The notes beneath the pieces are model-generated. The model saw only the letters and a list, made by a program, of their open reading frames with translations. It searched no databases and had not been told where the DNA came from. A stretch of 64,000 nt of DNA from contig JAEUWI010000002.1 of assembly GCA_016791475.1 (NCBI GenBank), positions 1 to 64,000 on the forward strand. Reading direction: 5' to 3'. This stretch comes from Candidatus Hydrogenedentota bacterium. GTDB taxonomy: Bacteria; Hydrogenedentota; Hydrogenedentia; Hydrogenedentales; JAEUWI01. A program made the translations under genes and the position numbers. Below are positions 1-7,497 of this stretch, one piece after another (positions within the stretch are counted from its first letter, which is position 1; every line of letters starts with the position of its first letter).

Positions 1-454
1 GGGACGACTTCCTACGCTCCGCCTCAAGCAGCCGGTCCACCGTAGCGGCGCTCATCCGTCCAAGCTTCTCGCAGGTCGCCTTGCTGGCCTTGAGCTCGCT
101 TTGGCGAACAAGGCGCGGAACCAGCTCGGGCAACTGCGGGGCAAGGCGTTTGCCGCAAATCTGGTCCATAATCGTCCAAACCTTCTTCAGAGCCTTGACC
201 TCTTCCGGGCCGTACACCGACTTGCGAGGCGAGGTCTCCCGCCTCGCGCGGATGTTCCCTTCCAGCACCACACCCGGCGTTACTTCCACACGCTTCCCAT
301 GATTGCGCAACAGGCCCGCCGCGTACGAACGGTTGTAACCCGTCATATCCACGAAACGGTCCAGAATCTCACCGCGCTCCTTTTTTCCCCCACGCTGATA
401 CTGCAATGCCAATGCCTTCGTCACCACGCGACGTTCTTTCATTCGAAGTCTCAT
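1..454 (-). CDS. IS transposase, N-terminal part (cut by window edge)
   Basis: Reading the minus strand from the ATG at 454 gives about 151 codons with no stop before the window edge. The start has a GGAGGG ribosome binding site seven bases upstream. The protein opens MRLRMKERRVVTKALALQY and continues with a basic, helical region containing GYNRSYAAGLLRNHG and, later, MDQICGKRLAPQLPEL. I recognise this as the DNA-binding N-terminus of a family of DDE/rve-type integrase-like transposases in which an HTH region precedes the catalytic core. The catalytic DDE residues would lie outside the window, so integrity of the gene cannot be judged. The adjoining repeat at 510-576 fits the element's right terminus. 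Family assignment rests on recall of similar proteins and is less certain than the transposase call. Confidence 0.7.
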   Translation of the reverse strand, partial: MRLRMKERRVVTKALALQYQRGGKKERGEILDRFVDMTGYNRSYAAGLLRNHGKRVEVTPGVVLEGNIRARRETSPRKSVYGPEEVKALKKVWTIMDQICGKRLAPQLPELVPRLVRQSELKASKATCEKLGRMSAATVDRLLEAERRKSS

Positions 455-509
455 CCAGACCCTCCAGTGCGGTTGCAAGGAGGGTAATTGTGCCAGCTGG
501 ACCCAGCCC

Positions 510-576
510 GTTTCGGATAGATTTCCTTCGTGAGGCAACGAATACATTTCGAGTAGATTTATTGTGAGGCAATTCG
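510..576 (+). repeat. IS terminal region with two tandem binding-site-like units
   Basis: This 67-base segment lies between the transposase start and the GH127 gene. It contains two related direct units, each a TAGATTT followed by GTGAGGCAA (TAGATTTCCTTCGTGAGGCAA and TAGATTTATTGTGAGGCAA in shortened form). A copy with three mismatches occurs at 18369-18435. Duplicated sites near an IS end usually bind transposase. The outer boundary of the element is therefore probably near 576. Confidence 0.6.
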
Positions 577-640
577 ATCATTCGACACCGCCACGGCTTT
601 TCGCTACCATAGCGGTTTGCCCCAACGAGGAGAGATCACC

Positions 641-3364
641 ATGCCCCGAATGATTCAGGCCGCCTTCATTGCCGTGGCGGCGCTCTGCACTGCCAACACC
701 CTGGCGGAAGAACTCGCCATCCCCCACGCGACGTTACGCCTCGAAGGCGAGGTGGGCCGGCGCACGGATGCCGTGCTTGAGAACTGGGTGCTGCCCATGC
801 CCGACGCCAACCCCGCGCTGCTGGAGATGTTTCGTCTGCGTGATCGCGATCCGGCCTATGCGAATCCCGTGCCGTGGGCCGGCGAGTTTGTGGGGAAATA
901 CCTTCAATCGGCCATTCAACTGCTCCAGTTTACCGACAGCCCCGAGTTGCGTGCGCAGGTGGAGGCCGTGGTCGCCGAGCTGATTTCCACCCAGAGTCCC
1001 GAGGGCTATCTTGGGCCCTTCCGAAAAGACGAGCGGCTGCTGGGCCAGTGGGATTTATGGGGACACTATCACGTGCTCTACGCGTTGCATGCCTGGTACA
1101 AGGCAACGGGCGACCAAGCCGCGCTCGACGCCGCAACGAAGGCGGCGGACTTTATCTGCAACACGTACCTCGACACCGACAAACGGGTCCACGATGCGGG
1201 CAGTCACGAGATGAACATGGCGATCATGCACGCTCTGGGTATTCTCCATCGCGAGACAGGCAACGAACGGTACTTCCGCCTGATGAAGGAAATCGAGAAA
1301 GACTGGGAAAAGGCGCCCGCGGGTGACTACCTGCGCACCGGTGTGGACAAGGTGCCCTTTTACAAAACACCGAAGCCGCGTTGGGAAAGCCTCCACTCCA
1401 TGCAAGGTCTCGGCGAGCTTTACCGGATCACCAGCGAGGAAAAGTATCGCGACGCGCTGCTTCATTTCTGGCACAGCATCCGCGAATCCGACATTCACAA
1501 CGCCGGCAGCTTTTCCACGGGGGAAGGTGCCATCGGTAATCCTTTCAAGCCCGGCGCGATTGAAACCTGTTGCACGGTGGCGTGGATTGCCTACAGCGTG
1601 GATGCCCTGCGCCTTTCCGCCGATTCCACGATCGCCGACGCCATTGAACTGGCCACACTGAATACCGTGCTGGGCTATGAGCATCCCAGCGGTCGCTGGT
1701 GCACCTACGACACGCCGATGGACGGCAAGCGCCCGGCCTCGGCCCACACCATCGTGTTTCAATCGCGCGAGGGCACGCCTGAATTGAACTGCTGCTCGGT
1801 CAATGGCGCGCGGGGTCTCAGCATCATCGCGGACTGGGGCGTGTTGGAGAGTACCGACGGCCTCTACGTGAACTACTACGGACCGGGCACGGTAAAGGTG
1901 GAGTCCGACAACCTGCGAACCTGGACTCTCACCCAGACGACGGAGTATCCCGCCGAGGGCAACGTGGCGATCTCGGTGGAACCGGGCACTTCGGAGGAGA
2001 CCACGCTCTACTTCCGTATCCCCGCGTGGTCCCACGCAACGAAAGCCTCGCTCAACGGCGACGCGTTGCCCGAACCAAAGGCGGGCGACTACCTTGCCTT
2101 GCGCCGTTCCTGGAAACCGGGCGATACGGTTACGCTCGATTTCGACATGACCTTCCACACCCTCGCGGGTGATCACTACGTGGACTTTCGCGGCTCGCTT
2201 TATCGCGGTCCCCTGCTGCTGGCCTATGACCAGAAGCACAACACCCTTGACCCGGCGGAGCTGCCCGCGCTCGATCTCCAGTCGCTGAACGCGAAACCGG
2301 CCACAACCGATGCGCGATTCCACCCCATGGTGCTGTTCAGTGTTGATACTGACAAGGGGCCGCTTCAGTTGGTGGACTATGCGACGGCGGGCGCCCACGG
2401 CACCTACTACCAGTCCTGGTTGCCGATGAAAAATCTGCCCCCGGTGGCCATGAATCTCATGCGGCCCGGTCACGGTGACACGCTGCCGAAAGGAGAGGTG
2501 TTCCTCCAGTGGAGCCCCGCCGGAAAGGACCTGCGTTACACCCTCACCGTTGCCCGCGATGCCGCCATGAATGATGTGGTGGACACGATCACGAATCTGG
2601 AAAAGACCGCCCATTTCTATCGCCCGCCTGCGGAGCGGGGGGATCTCTATTGGACCGTGAACGCCACGGGTCCCGGGGGCGAGGCGGGCAGCCAGAACGG
2701 CCCCTTCAAATTCACCATCGATCCCGCCCTGCCCGAAGCGGAGTCGGGCTTGCTCCTCGATGCGCCGCTCCACGGCAAGTCCGCCGCCCTCACAGGCAAT
2801 CTGATCATCAATGAACATGCCCGCGCGGTGCCCGGCCGCGATGGCAAAGAAAACGGTGCGCTCTACTTCGATGGTCGAAAGACGAAACTGGTCTACGACA
2901 TCGGCGCCTTCCCGGCACGGAACTACAGCCTCAGCGCCTGGTTCGCGCCGGACAACCTCGCGGCGAACGACGACAAGTGGCACCATATCTTTTCCGCCTG
3001 GGCCCAGGGCTCCGATGATCCTCTGCGTGTGTCGGTGCAGAACAAGCGACTCGTGGCCAATATAGAAATGCCCGACGGCGGCGCTCACTGCCCAGGCGCT
3101 GAATTGAAGGACGGCGAATGGACTCACGTGGCCGTGGTGAAGGAAGAGACTCAGCTCCGGCTCTACGTCAATGGCGCGTTGATCCACACCACCACGGTGC
3201 CGGAAGAGCTCAAGACCTCCGCCACGAAGATCGGCCTCGGCTGCAATCCCAACTTCGGTGAACTGGAAGGCTATCAGGGCGCGATTTCCGATGTGCGCTT
3301 CTACGCCGGCGCACTGACCGACGCGGCGATACAGCGCCTCCAAGGGATTGAGGCGGTGCAGTGA
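641..3364 (+). CDS. Secreted GH127-type beta-L-arabinofuranosidase-like protein with LamG domain
   Basis: This 907-residue protein starts at the ATG at 641, which follows GAGGAGAG; an in-frame ATG at 617 would precede the signal peptide and lacks support. Residues 1-24 form a signal peptide. The main domain (about 30-600) is the alpha/alpha-barrel DUF1680/GH127 type. The zinc-thiolate site of characterised GH127 arabinofuranosidases is recognisable: Glu308 and Cys310 in IETCCTVAW, and Cys384-Cys385 in LNCCSVNG. A fibronectin-III-like segment (about 610-700) and a C-terminal concanavalin/LamG domain (about 710-905) follow. The known reaction is release of L-arabinofuranose from arabino-oligosaccharides or glycoproteins using a cysteine nucleophile. 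Substrate here is inferred. The protein is probably periplasmic or exported. It stands alone with no obvious operon partner. Confidence 0.8.
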   Translation: MPRMIQAAFIAVAALCTANTLAEELAIPHATLRLEGEVGRRTDAVLENWVLPMPDANPALLEMFRLRDRDPAYANPVPWAGEFVGKYLQSAIQLLQFTDSPELRAQVEAVVAELISTQSPEGYLGPFRKDERLLGQWDLWGHYHVLYALHAWYKATGDQAALDAATKAADFICNTYLDTDKRVHDAGSHEMNMAIMHALGILHRETGNERYFRLMKEIEKDWEKAPAGDYLRTGVDKVPFYKTPKPRWESLHSMQGLGELYRITSEEKYRDALLHFWHSIRESDIHNAGSFSTGEGAIGNPFKPGAIETCCTVAWIAYSVDALRLSADSTIADAIELATLNTVLGYEHPSGRWCTYDTPMDGKRPASAHTIVFQSREGTPELNCCSVNGARGLSIIADWGVLESTDGLYVNYYGPGTVKVESDNLRTWTLTQTTEYPAEGNVAISVEPGTSEETTLYFRIPAWSHATKASLNGDALPEPKAGDYLALRRSWKPGDTVTLDFDMTFHTLAGDHYVDFRGSLYRGPLLLAYDQKHNTLDPAELPALDLQSLNAKPATTDARFHPMVLFSVDTDKGPLQLVDYATAGAHGTYYQSWLPMKNLPPVAMNLMRPGHGDTLPKGEVFLQWSPAGKDLRYTLTVARDAAMNDVVDTITNLEKTAHFYRPPAERGDLYWTVNATGPGGEAGSQNGPFKFTIDPALPEAESGLLLDAPLHGKSAALTGNLIINEHARAVPGRDGKENGALYFDGRKTKLVYDIGAFPARNYSLSAWFAPDNLAANDDKWHHIFSAWAQGSDDPLRVSVQNKRLVANIEMPDGGAHCPGAELKDGEWTHVAVVKEETQLRLYVNGALIHTTTVPEELKTSATKIGLGCNPNFGELEGYQGAISDVRFYAGALTDAAIQRLQGIEAVQ

Positions 3365-3529
3365 CCCGGAAAGCAAAAATGACCGCCAGGTCATTCCTCC
3401 TGATCCGACCGGGCGAACCCAACGCGTCATCGGTGGCTGTATCGATCCGTTAGGGGCGGGATCTGGATCTGTGGGCATCAACCCCGAACCGTCTAAATTC
3501 CGCTGCCAGAATGCGCATATCGTTCGTGC

Positions 3530-3548
3530 TATAATTCAGTAAAAGGAG
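3530..3548 (+). promoter_or_regulatory. -10 element and RBS of toxin-antitoxin operon
   Basis: A perfect TATAAT lies at 3530-3535, and a strong AAGGAG at 3543-3548 sits eight bases before the antitoxin ATG at 3557. I see no good -35 hexamer at the usual distance. The leader would be only about 15 bases long. Confidence 0.5.
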
Positions 3549-3556
3549 CATCTGAT

Positions 3557-3778
3557 ATGGAACTGACAATTACTAAAGTTGGTAACACGTTTGCCGTGAT
3601 TCTGCCCGCCGATTTTATGGAGAGCCGTCAACTGAAAGATGGCGATAAAGTGTATCTGACGGAATCACCCAACGGCGCCCGTCTATCTGCTTATGACGCG
3701 GATTTGGCCGAAACGCTCGCTATCGCAAAGCGCGTGATGGAAGAGGACCACGAAGTGCTCAAGAAGCTCGCCGAGTGA
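3557..3778 (+). CDS. AbrB/MazE-family antitoxin paired with Doc toxin
   Basis: The product is 73 residues. The N-terminus (TITKVGNTFAVILPADFMESRQLKDGDKVYL, residues 3-33) has the swapped-hairpin AbrB/SpoVT pattern in which a conserved glycine-asparagine turn is followed by LP and a G-D turn. The acidic, helical C-terminus (residues 45-73) probably wraps the toxin. The toxin gene starts nine bases after the stop, so the two form an operon. Antitoxins of this class bind their own promoter, and the TATAAT immediately upstream is the likely operator. The specific pairing of an AbrB-like antitoxin with a Doc toxin is known in other bacteria; neutralisation here is inferred from position. Confidence 0.8.
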   Translation: MELTITKVGNTFAVILPADFMESRQLKDGDKVYLTESPNGARLSAYDADLAETLAIAKRVMEEDHEVLKKLAE

Positions 3779-3787
3779 GGCACTTAG

Positions 3788-4177
3788 ATGGACGAACCTC
3801 GATGGATAACGCTTGAAGCCGCGATCTTGCTTCATGAATTCCAGATCGCTGAATTTGGCGGTTCGGATGGCGTTCGCGACGTGGGGTTGTTGGATTCGGC
3901 CATGACGCGCCCGAGGAATCTATTTTTGTATGAGCTCGATGTGCCGCTTTCGCGGCTTGCGGCAAGCTATTGCTATGGCATTTCGCGAAATCATCCTTTT
4001 GTCGACGGAAATAAGCGCGTTGCGTATGTGGTGGCGCGCACATTTCTTCAGAAGAACGGGCACGATATCGTCGCGTCTCCGGCGGAAAAAATTAAGGCTA
4101 TGTTGGCACTGGCCAGCGGACAAATGCCCGAGGATGAACTCGTACACTGGTTTGCTGAGCACTTCGTTTCGTTGTGA
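3788..4177 (+). CDS. doc: Doc-type Fic toxin (death-on-curing family)
   Basis: The 129-residue protein carries the Fic core motif HPFVDGNKR (about residues 68-76), which matches the Doc form HxFx(D/N)xNKR. Upstream, GVRDVGLLDSAMTRP is the typical Doc N-terminal signature. Doc proteins phosphorylate elongation factor EF-Tu and stop translation, and are neutralised by a small cognate antitoxin. Length agrees with phage P1 Doc (126 residues). The gene follows the antitoxin gene with a short gap, and all core motif residues are present, so the module appears intact. Confidence 0.88.
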   Translation: MDEPRWITLEAAILLHEFQIAEFGGSDGVRDVGLLDSAMTRPRNLFLYELDVPLSRLAASYCYGISRNHPFVDGNKRVAYVVARTFLQKNGHDIVASPAEKIKAMLALASGQMPEDELVHWFAEHFVSL

Positions 4178-4204
4178 AGAACAGCATGTGCACGTCACTA
4201 CTCT

Positions 4205-4825
4205 TTAGTATCCCCGCGGCGTCCCCAACACCGCATCACTGCGGTTCTCCGGCCTTTTCGGCGTCTTGTCCGCGTAAAAGCTCCGGATAACTTCAAAATC
4301 CCGCTCCATGTCTCCCGACGGCGCGATGGTCGGCCCGAAACCCGTTTCCTTCTTCGCATAGTCCGCATACATCAGCACGATTCGTGCGCCGGATCGCTCT
4401 GCAATGTGATAGAAGCCCGTGCGCCAGTGATCGGTGTAACGGCGCGTGCCCTCGGGCGCGAGGCCGAGGTAGAACTGTTCATGGCCCGCCAGCGCTTCCA
4501 CCGCGCTGTCCACCAGGTGCTCCGTCCGCCGCCGCACCACGGGTATGGCGCCGACCGCGCGCATGAACCAGCCCAGCGGCGGACGACAGAGGGTGTGCTT
4601 TGCGAAGAAGTTTCCCTTGATACCCCGGGCCGTCACCATGAGGAAGATAATCACGAAGTCCCAGTTCGATGTGTGAGGCGCGAAGATCGCCACCAGCCTC
4701 GGGTCCTCGGGAAATACGCCGGTGGGCGTCCAGCCCAGGAGCCGGAGCAGCCCACGGCAGATCCATTGCATGGTGCGGCTCACCTGGCCGAAGTGGCGTT
4801 CAATGGTGCGGTGGGGCGGGGTCAT
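4205..4825 (-). CDS. Lysophospholipid acyltransferase-like (PlsC superfamily) protein
   Basis: This 206-residue protein has the acyltransferase HX4D motif as HTSNWD in the context VAIFAPHTSNWDFVI, with a later EGTRRYTDHWRTGFYHIA that corresponds to the glycerol-phosphate-binding EGTR block. Proteins of this group acylate lysophospholipids or related acceptors at the inner membrane. One hydrophobic stretch near FVIIFLMVTARGI could associate with membrane. The start ATG overlaps the stop of the upstream NUDIX gene by four bases (ATGA), which indicates translational coupling. The acceptor substrate cannot be told from sequence. Confidence 0.75.
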   Translation of the reverse strand: MTPPHRTIERHFGQVSRTMQWICRGLLRLLGWTPTGVFPEDPRLVAIFAPHTSNWDFVIIFLMVTARGIKGNFFAKHTLCRPPLGWFMRAVGAIPVVRRRTEHLVDSAVEALAGHEQFYLGLAPEGTRRYTDHWRTGFYHIAERSGARIVLMYADYAKKETGFGPTIAPSGDMERDFEVIRSFYADKTPKRPENRSDAVLGTPRGY

Positions 4826-5352
4826 CGTACGGGCTGCGTGGCGCCGTTCCAGCCCAGATGGGCCACGGCAATGCCGAGGAACACTTTTGGATCCACCAGT
4901 GTTTCGCTCCGAGCGCGAGATTGAAGCCAGGCATAGGCCTCCGCACGGGGGATCACGTGGACCGTAATATCTTCCCCCTCCACGCCGCCGCCCTCGTGGG
5001 CTTTGGTCGCGCCTTGAGCGAGGTAGAAGTGCACCCGGGAGGTGCTGATGCCGCCCGCGCTGGGACCGACGAACAGCAATTCAAGCGACGACGCGGCATA
5101 GCCCGCCTCTTCCAGCAGTTCGCGCCGTGCGGCTTCTTCCAGAGACTCTGGCCCCTCGTCACCCGCAAGTCCGGCAACCAGCTCGATGGTACGCGAGCCG
5201 AGGGCGGGCCGGAACTGCTCCACGAATATCAGTTCATTGCGATCCGTCACCGCCACCACCGATATGATGCCCGTACAGCCCTTGCGCTCGGCGTATTCAT
5301 AGCCGTCGTTCTCGAGGAGCCGAACAAAGCGGCCTTCACCGAGTATTTTCAT
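4822..5352 (-). CDS. NUDIX hydrolase, ADP-ribose pyrophosphatase type
   Basis: The 176-residue product contains a complete NUDIX box: the glycine in GDEGPESLEEAARRE is followed by REL and EEAGY at the canonical spacing (about residues 65-87). The flanking ELIFVEQFRPALGSRTIELVAGL is characteristic of ADP-ribose pyrophosphatases, in which the proline about 15-16 residues after the box helps set specificity. Such enzymes split ADP-ribose or ADP-sugars into AMP and a phosphosugar using magnesium. It is the first gene of a two-gene minus-strand operon with the acyltransferase. Exact substrate is inferred from family resemblance. Confidence 0.82.
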   Translation of the reverse strand: MKILGEGRFVRLLENDGYEYAERKGCTGIISVVAVTDRNELIFVEQFRPALGSRTIELVAGLAGDEGPESLEEAARRELLEEAGYAASSLELLFVGPSAGGISTSRVHFYLAQGATKAHEGGGVEGEDITVHVIPRAEAYAWLQSRARSETLVDPKVFLGIAVAHLGWNGATQPVR

Positions 5353-5527
5353 CCAGCGATCTCTCCCGTGCCGCGTCGGGCACGCTCAATTTGCCCGCCC
5401 CCACCGGGCGGAGTATAGCGCCCGGTTCCGCCGTGTCGCAATGGATATTGGGCAGGAAGGGTCTGCGGTTGGTCCCATGCTGTGCTCATGAATCCTTAAT
5501 GCGTATACTGCGATTATCAAATAACCC

Positions 5528-5556
5528 TTGACAGAACAGTGCAAGTGGCGTATAAA
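5528..5556 (+). promoter_or_regulatory. Consensus sigma-70 promoter
   Basis: TTGACA at 5528-5533 and TATAAA at 5551-5556 are separated by exactly 17 bases. The predicted transcription start is near 5563, about 250 bases before the prepilin ATG. This is the best-matched housekeeping promoter I see in the window. Confidence 0.75.
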
Positions 5557-5562
5557 GGAGCT

Positions 5563-5815
5563 TGCAGGTTAGCAGCCCTGCAAACAGGCGTGTATCGTTT
5601 CGGGAATCCGCAGTCGGGCGCATTCGTGCTTGCGCCCTTCCGCAGCCCGGTGGGATTCATCGCCCCGTCTCGTGAGGCGTGGTGTGTTCCCGATGCGCGC
5701 CGTGAAGACGTCCAGTCCGCTCCGTATGAAAGAAAGGAGGGTCGCGTTGTTTCAAAATGTATCATAGTGCTATAAAAGTGTCATACGTTTCATACCAACA
5801 ACAAGGATAATACTC
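5563..5815 (+). other. Structured 5' leader of the prepilin gene
   Basis: The region between the nudix gene and the prepilin (5353-5815) holds no convincing gene. From the predicted start at about 5563 it begins at once with a hairpin (TGCAGG 5563-5568 with CCTGCA 5577-5582). A two-tier stem follows: GAATCC 5604-5609 pairs with GGATTC 5653-5658 and encloses GGGCGCA 5616-5622 paired with TGCGCCC 5631-5637. An AAGGAGGG at about 5733 is not followed by a good start codon. The leader could be a regulatory RNA or an untranslated region with an attenuator. It matches no riboswitch consensus I can recall. Confidence 0.4.
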
Positions 5816-6841
5816 ATGAATAAGAATGCAGAGGGAAGAAAGCGCCGGGGCTTTACACTGATCGAGCTCCTGGTCGTAATTGCAATCATCGGTATCCTGG
5901 CGGCGATCCTGCTGCCGGCACTGGCGCGAGCCCGCGAGGCGGCCCGTCGCGCAAGCTGCCAGAACAACCTCAAGCAGTTCGGCATCATCCACAAGATGTT
6001 TGCCGACGAAAACAAGGGGGCCTGGCCCCGGCGCACCACGCGCTACGACAACAACTACAATCCCGCCACTCCGGGCAGTGTTCGTGTCTGGCACGGCATC
6101 GACATGATGGTGTTGTGGCCGGAATATCTGACCGACTGGAACATCTACTCCTGCCCGTCGGACGCGGGCGGCGGCCAGCAGCCCCTGGATCAGTTGGGTG
6201 CGGACAAGGCGCTGAAGACCTCCTTTGACAAGGGGGGACTGCTGCGCAAGGTCGGCACGGGCTGGGCGGGTACGCCCTATCCCGTGGCCAACAAGCTTTC
6301 CCTGGCGGACAACAACGCCTGCGAGCTCGACCCATCCAACTGCTATGCCTACGGGGCCGACTGGTCGTACTCCTACTGGGCCGTGGTGATCAAGCCCGAA
6401 TGGGTGGCCCTGCCGGCGAATGCGAAGACCGTGTTCGATTTCCTTCATAAGGGTTATGACAGCGCCACCCCGGCCGCCTCCGGTGGCGGGTGCCTGCTAA
6501 ATGCCGATCGGGACTTCGCGCTTAACGTAGCCCTCACCACGGGAGAAGTGCCGACCTTCCTTCATCTCAAAGAAGGCATCGAGCGCTTCATGATCACCGA
6601 CATCAACAATGCGGGCGCCAGCGCTAAGGCCCAGTCCTCCATCGCCGCGATGTGGGACACGGCCCGAGTCTCTACGACCGGGGCTGTGCTGCCGAACGAC
6701 TTCACCCACGTTCCCGGCGGCGCGAACATCCTCTTCATGGATGGTCACGTGGAATTCAGCAAGTATCCGTCGGAAGACGGCGGCAAAGGATTCCCGACCA
6801 GCCGTGCGGTCCTGGGCAGCGGCGCCCAGTACACGGGCTGA
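5816..6841 (+). CDS. DUF1559-type prepilin-like protein
   Basis: The 341-residue protein has a class III signal: a basic leader [11 protein letters not shown], then [20 protein letters not shown], with prepilin peptidase cleavage expected after Gly12 and a conserved Glu at mature position 5-6. The globular part is the DUF1559 (SBP_bac_10) domain. It ends in [17 protein letters not shown], a variant of the H-x9-DG motif with one extra residue. These pseudopilin-like proteins are greatly expanded in planctomycetes and relatives; their role is unknown, possibly in secretion or the cell surface. AAGGATAA precedes the ATG. Upstream lie a consensus promoter and a structured leader. Confidence 0.85.
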   Translation: MNKNAEGRKRRGFTLIELLVVIAIIGILAAILLPALARAREAARRASCQNNLKQFGIIHKMFADENKGAWPRRTTRYDNNYNPATPGSVRVWHGIDMMVLWPEYLTDWNIYSCPSDAGGGQQPLDQLGADKALKTSFDKGGLLRKVGTGWAGTPYPVANKLSLADNNACELDPSNCYAYGADWSYSYWAVVIKPEWVALPANAKTVFDFLHKGYDSATPAASGGGCLLNADRDFALNVALTTGEVPTFLHLKEGIERFMITDINNAGASAKAQSSIAAMWDTARVSTTGAVLPNDFTHVPGGANILFMDGHVEFSKYPSEDGGKGFPTSRAVLGSGAQYTG

Positions 6842-6991
6842 GCCATTACCTCACGATGTACCGCGGCTGGAGCTTCTGGAGAAATCCGGGAGTTCCAGCC
6901 GCCCATGACAACGGCGCGTCGGGGCAGGCTCCCGACATTGAACGCGGGCGGGACCGGCCCCATTTCGGCCCGCAGGCGAGGACTAAAATCT

Positions 6992-7366
6992 ATGCGTTCA
7001 CGCGTAGTTTGGGCAAGCATGACCTTGCTCTTGATGATATTCGGGTCTGCGGGCTGCGGCAGTGGCGTGGAGACGGAAGGACAGGGTTCCATCTACACCC
7101 AGGCCGCCCAGGGCGAAATCGGAAAGGTGCGGCAGGGGATCGAGAGTGGATTTGACGTGAACACGCCGGACGCGCAGGGCAAGACCCTGCTCCATCACGC
7201 CGTGGAAGGAAACCAGCATGCCTTGGTGGAGCTGTTGATCGTCAACTACCGCGCCGATGGCTTCATTCCCGACAAGCAGGGGGTAACGGCGGTTGACGCC
7301 GCAATTCAGCTCGGCAACCCCGATGTCCTGGAAGTGCTTCGGAACGAGGAGCTGGTAACCTACTGA
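6992..7366 (+). CDS. Ankyrin-repeat lipoprotein
   Basis: The start at 6992 gives a 124-residue protein with a lipoprotein signal peptide: MRSRVVWASMTLLLMIFGSAGC, where SAGC is the lipobox and Cys22 would be lipidated. The longer frame beginning at 6905 would bury this signal. About two and a half ankyrin repeats follow, recognisable by GKTLLHHAVEGNQHALVELLI and GVTAVDAAIQLGNPDVLEVLR. The protein is likely anchored in the envelope and mediates protein contacts. No partner is suggested by neighbours, although it lies between a prepilin gene and ettA. Confidence 0.72.
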   Translation: MRSRVVWASMTLLLMIFGSAGCGSGVETEGQGSIYTQAAQGEIGKVRQGIESGFDVNTPDAQGKTLLHHAVEGNQHALVELLIVNYRADGFIPDKQGVTAVDAAIQLGNPDVLEVLRNEELVTY

Positions 7367-7497
7367 GCGCCTGTGCGTCATGCCGGGAATCGCCATGGGT
7401 TTGACGGGATCGCGGGCAAGCGATTACAATACGCGGCGCTTTTCCCCCACGTAATTCCACCCACCCGGCTTGCCCGGTCATGCCCGAATGAGGACCC

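Noticed and set aside
1055-3481. 808-codon minus-strand open frame opposite the GH127 gene
   Set aside because: It is an antisense artefact of high GC. It has no recognisable domain, and the plus strand encodes an evident GH127 protein with signal peptide and RBS.
5563-5815. Cyclic di-GMP or other known riboswitch in the prepilin leader
   Set aside because: I could not match any consensus core. The stems are real pairs, but identity with a known class is not supported.
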